A stretch of 64,000 bases of DNA from Mariannaea sp. PMI_226 (taxonomy: Eukaryota > Ascomycota > Sordariomycetes > Hypocreales > Nectriaceae): assembly GCA_024336345.1 (NCBI GenBank), contig JANFOG010000008.1, positions 310,001-374,000 on the forward strand, given 5' to 3'. The notes beneath the pieces are model-generated. The model saw nothing but the letters and a program-made list of their open reading frames with translations. It made no database searches and was not told the origin of the DNA. Position numbers and translations under genes: made by a program. Below are positions 59,909 through 64,000 of the stretch, one piece after another. Each line of letters starts with the position of its first letter. The stretch's first letter is position 1.

Positions 59909-60342
59909 CTACTCTATCCAATGAACAGAGCAGTCTTGCCCGTAAGCCTGGATGGATAGGTCAATTACATTTCCAGTTTCGCTAGTAATCTTCTCCTGGC
60001 CGCCATAACAAGGGTCACCGTCAACGCAGCATGCATTTAGCACTGCAAAAATAGCTCCATTGACTTGATCACCTGTAATGCTCACAAAGGTATCTGGAGC
60101 CCGATTGACAACGCAGATTTGAGCATCACCTCGACGATATATATAGGGTGATCTTGGTGATAAAATCATATCACCAAAGGATTCGCTAACGCTTGAGTTA
60201 GTATATAATTTGAATTTCCATTTGAATAGAAAATTCCATACTGAACATTGCTAACAGTAAACGTTGCTCCACCACCACAGCTCTGAGCATGCGTTAGGTA
60301 TGCAAGACCTAAGAGCAACGAAATGGATATTTGAGATATCAT
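59909..60342 (-). CDS. Small secreted protein (125 aa, two exons)
   Basis: Exons 60342-60242 and 60185-59909; the 56-bp intron is GTATGG...GTTAG with a perfect ACTAAC branch, phase 2. The N-terminus MISQISISLLLGLAYLTHAQ is a clean signal peptide. The mature part has six cysteines (SCGGG, QICVV, NACCVDGDPCYGG, DCSVHWIE), which could form three disulfides. No family is recognised. A TATA element at the right distance supports transcription. The size, secretion and cysteine content are those of fungal effector-like proteins; no function is claimed. A single-frame reading shows only the second exon, so the signal peptide is found only after splicing. Confidence 0.75.
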
Positions 60343-60451
60343 CTTGGAGTATAGTGATAATAAGAAAGCGTTAGTTTATTGGGGTTTATGGAGAATAGTA
60401 GTAGATACGGTTGGCTTGGTCTCGGAGGCAATTGAGGGTGGCTAAGGGGGT

Positions 60452-60459
60452 TATTTATA
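60452..60459 (-). promoter_or_regulatory. TATA box candidate of the small secreted protein gene
   Basis: TATAAATA about 110 bp upstream of the start, the same octamer as before the cysteine-rich gene at 39968-40312. Confidence 0.5.
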
Positions 60460-61608
60460 TGCTATGTGGACTAGCATTACACTCACAAAGCTGATGTGAT
60501 GCTGTAGAACCCTGTCCTGTAGACAGGGAGGAAATTTGGATACGGCTATGAGCTGAGTAATCTAGACACAAAAATAACATCCTCTTCGACAGATGAGAGG
60601 CACTTAGTTCCAAAATTGGTACCTCAAATCTCAAGGCCGAGACTCTTGACTTCCATTGAAATCATAAAATTAGATTCTTAGCTAAGCTCTAGGCTGAAGC
60701 AGAGTGGAGAGAAAACACTTGACTATACCATAAACGTGGGTGCTTTTCGCAATTGTGAAAGACATTAATCACCAGTGCAAATCCTACGGTACCATGGACC
60801 TGTCGACGGTCAAACCAATAGACATTTTCGTCAGTGCATTTCTAATTTAACAAGCAAGGCCATATAACAACAACTAAACTTATGTCGACTAGAAGAACAC
60901 TACAACTCTTCCGTCCATTACATATTGCATAGGGGGATGGCTACAGTATCAAGTGGGGAGCTTTTTTGATCACCCATCGTGTTGTAGGTAGTATAGAATA
61001 ATTATACCTTGTTCGTAGACTGTTCCATAAAGATTTGCGGAACCGTGGGAACTATTGCCTAGGTAGTTTGTGCGTTCAAAATACATTCATGTCATGATGT
61101 AGGGGCACCTTCTTTTGGGACTTTGGGTTGTCAGACGTTAGCAACCCGCGCGTTGACAAGTCTCGTCTCAAGTCTGCTACTAAATACCCTCTCCCCCGAC
61201 CCTTATTCTTCAAGCTCCTGCGGTTCGTCTGCTAAAGTAAACGCCATGCCCCTATCTTAGAGACAGCGGCCATTGCCGTCCTCTTATCTAGAACTTATGC
61301 AGCTGTTCCTCGCCTTCACCCCTGATTGGGCTCAACTTCTAATAGGATCTTGATTGCAACTCATATCATCGTCACAATCAAACCCGACCACAACCCAAAT
61401 TCAAACCCGGTCTCCATGACCAAATGAGACGAGAGCGACTCTTGCACCTTCAACCTGTCTACTGAGACCGAGCACCCAGCATCTGAGACGACAGCGCCAC
61501 GCGAAAAAGCACCATCGCCCAACCCAATACTGTCACCGAGGGAACTACCATCACTAATCCAAACACATCAACGGTACCTGAACAGAGCCTGGAAGCAAGC
61601 CGACGTGC

Positions 61609-61689
61609 ACTACTCCTAGGTCAACTTACACTATTCTTAAGCCGACTTATACTACTCCTAAACCGACTTACACTGTCCCTGATCAAACC
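61609..61689 (+). repeat. 21-bp tandem repeat, about 3.5 copies, coding-like Thr/Pro heptads
   Basis: Units start at 61609, 61630, 61651 and 61672 (ACTACTCCTAGGTCAACTTAC and relatives). In one frame they read TTPRSTY, TILKPTY, TTPKPTY, TVPDQTT: heptads of the kind found in fungal cell-wall stalks. That frame has stops on both sides, so this is a relic or chance remnant. Confidence 0.75.
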
Positions 61690-61962
61690 ACAACCCTTAG
61701 GCTTTTAATTAAAAATCTTACAGCACAATCCGGCCCGCAGCATCTTTGATACACGTGGTTAAGTCTATTGGCACGCGAACCGTCTTTTCCACTTCGGTGT
61801 TAACCAGCCACTCCCGTTTGTGATTCCATTCGTGTAACCCGCCATCTCCCAAGGATCATTACACAACTACCCTTTCCCTATCCCATCAAGCTTACAAGAG
61901 GAACTAGGGCATTTTTCTCGTCTATTGAAAGTCACAGATGGATCAGTAAGGTTGAGGACCGC

Positions 61963-64000
61963 TCAAACTCCCTCCACTCCGTACAGGGTCGTCCATTCGG
62001 CGCATTTCTCGATTTCCTCTTTCCCAACCGACGGCTTTGTGTTCTCCACCGCCTTGTAGAGATCCTCAATCGTCAAAGAAGGTTCCTTCAGCTGCTTAGC
62101 TGGTACCTTGCTCCATCTCATCGCCTCAGCGCCAGCGTCCCGAGGTCCGCATGGAGTGTACCATTCGCCTGAATTATCTCGAAACTGGAACCTTGGTTAG
62201 TGTCGTAACGACGACGTCGAGTAGAATAATGAGGAAAAAGAAAAAATAAGGGGGAAGAAGAAAACAAATTAATTTTTGTTATGGATTTACTCATTCCACT
62301 CCAAAAAAAATTAAGTGCTACTTACCTTTCGAAAGTGGGTTGCTGTGTGCACTTTTCGAATCGGCATCATCAGTGCATCCTGGACGAGATTTGCAATGTC
62401 ACTGCCTGAGAATCCCTCGGTCCGCTTCGCAAGGGTCGCAAATTCCACCTCGGTATTCTCCAGCGAGGAAGCCATGTCGCCAAGGTGCACTTTGAACAGC
62501 TCCTGTCGAGCCTCGAAGTCCGGTAGCGGGACGTGGATGCGTTTCTGGAAGCGGCGTCGTACCGCCGGGTCGAGGGCCCAGGGCAAGTTTGTAGCGGCCA
62601 GCAAAAAGACGCCGTCGTTGTTGTTACCGAGGCCGTCCATCTGAACCATGAACTCGGTCTTGAGGCGTACCATATCCTCGGCGTTGGCACTGCCGCTGTC
62701 TCGCTTGCCGCAGAGAGCGTCGATCTCGTCGATGAAGATGATAGATGGCTTCTTCTCTCGTGCAAGCACAAAGAGCTGTCGCATCAACCTAAAATACAGG
62801 GGAAAGGGTAATTAGCACAAGTTTGAAAAATGATGAGTGCACCAGGCAAAAAAGTAAATAGCAACTTGCCCTTCGCTTTCACCGCTCCATTTAGACATAA
62901 TATCGCCGCTGCTCACGCTAAAGAGCGTATGATCGACCTCAGTTGCAACCGCCTTTGCCAAGTAGCTTTTTCCCGTACCTGGAGGCCCATAGAGCAGCAG
63001 TCCACGCCTTGCCTGCCTCTTACCACGAAACATTTGCGGGAAACGGATGGGGAAGATGATGGACTCCTGGAGCTCGGTCTTGGCAGCCTCAAGACCGGCA
63101 ACATCCTCCCAGCTGACATTGGGCTTCTCGGATAGGATGGCACTTGAGATTGAGTCACGGAGAGAAGAGTCCATGAGCTTCTTACCCAGCTTGTCCACCT
63201 CTGAATCGAATCCTCTTCCTGGCAGAGGGGCGTACGGAGGAGTGAACGGAACCTGGGTTGGTACAGGCGGTGATGCATAATGGTAAGGCACTGCAAATGG
63301 GCCCTCTGCTCTCGGTCCATGGTAGGTTGGAGCACTGGCAGCAGCACCATTGTCCGGAGCACCATTGTCCGGAGCATCATTTGTTGGAGCGGATGTCGTT
63401 GGTGCTGGCACTGGAGTAGAAGTCGCGGGAAGCGATAACTTTAAGGAGGCTGGGAGCCTCACGTTATTGATCAAGCACATGTATACTTGATCGCCGAAGC
63501 CCTTGTCAACAGGCAAGGAATACGGGTACTGCGTTTCGCGCATCACGCTCGACACCGCCTGGATAAAATAATACTGCGGGGACCACGGACAGAAAACGGT
63601 GCCAGGCCCTGGAAACATCCAACCGGCCGTCAAGGTGTTGAATAGCATCTCAAGTTGAAGGGTTACATTGGCTCGGATTATCGCAGAGGTCGTCTTGATA
63701 ACGATGCTCTGGCCATGGCCGACAAAGATGCTTTGAATCGTGGAAACCTGCCGATCCTCCCAACGCGTGTCGATGAGATACGCGACAAGAGGATAGAATG
63801 AATCGGGCCAGCGGCCCCCTATTTGGCAACTTGAATCATTGTACCGGATAAACCACCCACCTTGAGGCGACAGACTGATGTGTTCTACAAAGGTGCCAGG
63901 TATCGCTCGGAGCTGTTGCGTGACATGACTGACCACCTCGTCGCAATTGCAAAGTACTAGGCGGAGCCGATGTCCGATGTTAATCAAGAGAGTCAATAGG
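61963..64000 (-). CDS. Vps4/katanin-like AAA ATPase, 5' end beyond the window (604 aa visible)
   Basis: Exons 64000-62870 (partial), 62788-62326, 62184-61963. The last intron is GTAAGT...TCCAG (141 bp). The first is a GC-AG intron (GCAAGT...TTTTAG, 81 bp), needed to join SGESEG with [15 protein letters not shown] in phase. The AAA core has [18 protein letters not shown], Walker [10 protein letters not shown], Walker B IIFIDEID, sensor [12 protein letters not shown] with RRRF after it, and [13 protein letters not shown]. The Vps4-type C-terminal helix region follows ([20 protein letters not shown]), ending YGVEGV. Such ATPases remodel ESCRT filaments or microtubules as hexamers. The 230 residues before the core are not recognisable as an MIT domain; they are followed by a Pro/Ala-rich linker with a repeated APDNG. 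All ATPase motifs are intact. The start lies outside the window. Confidence 0.9.

Larger units (their letters stand above)
60343..61962. other. Intergenic with a decayed Thr/Pro-rich coding-like stretch
   Basis: Left part: promoter of the small secreted protein gene. Right part (about 61380-61700): Thr/Pro-rich reading in more than one frame and a 21-bp repeat, listed separately. No intact gene. Confidence 0.5.

Noticed and set aside
1..64000. CRISPR arrays, operons with ribosome binding sites, bacterial-type elements
   Set aside because: The window is eukaryotic (spliced genes, eukaryotic tRNA without CCA); no regularly spaced repeat array was seen.

Overview
This window reads as nuclear DNA of a filamentous ascomycete (Pezizomycotina, plausibly Sordariomycetes/Hypocreales; genus not determinable from sequence alone). 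The evidence is short GT-AG introns of about 46-100 bp with CTRAY-like branch sites, a complete highly reducing polyketide synthase, an acid-trehalase-like GH65 protein, an FSH-type hydrolase, a KP4-like killer-toxin protein, small secreted cysteine-rich proteins, and several members of a fungal C2H2-like zinc-finger family. Gene models below were spliced by hand; exon phases were checked for consistency.

Layout. The left edge holds the 5' end of an amidohydrolase (1-234, minus), a glutathione S-transferase (1423-2119, minus), a fungal hypothetical protein (3548-5308, minus) and a tRNA-Thr(AGU). From 7.3 to 24.4 kb lies a candidate biosynthetic gene cluster: a nine-exon KS-AT-DH-MT-ER-KR-ACP synthase (minus), a secreted GH65-like protein with a C-terminal discoidin-like domain (plus), an FSH-type serine hydrolase (minus) that could act as trans-acting release enzyme, and a cytochrome P450 (plus). 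The synthase has no built-in thioesterase, so a hydrolase beside it is logical. The glycosidase is the unusual member.

The middle (25-34 kb) holds a decayed dynamin-like GTPase fragment, a KP4-like secreted protein, an F-box/2EXR-like protein, a small secreted cysteine-rich protein, a second identical tRNA-Thr, and a convergent gene pair. In this pair a PNP_UDP-domain protein and a small neighbour share a two-fold repeated tail motif at the same spacing. That resembles the effector/partner layout of fungal amyloid-signalling systems and is the most interesting observation here.

From 37 to 53.6 kb four relatives of one C2H2-like zinc-finger family lie on both strands, separated by long gene-poor stretches: one has lost the second finger, one is frameshifted, and two look intact. 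The right part has an AT-rich, RIP-like relic (about 54.3-54.8 kb), a secreted BBE-type FAD oxidoreductase, a small secreted protein, a decayed Thr/Pro heptad repeat, and the 3' part of a Vps4/katanin-like AAA ATPase that has a GC-AG intron and an N-terminal region not recognisable as an MIT domain.
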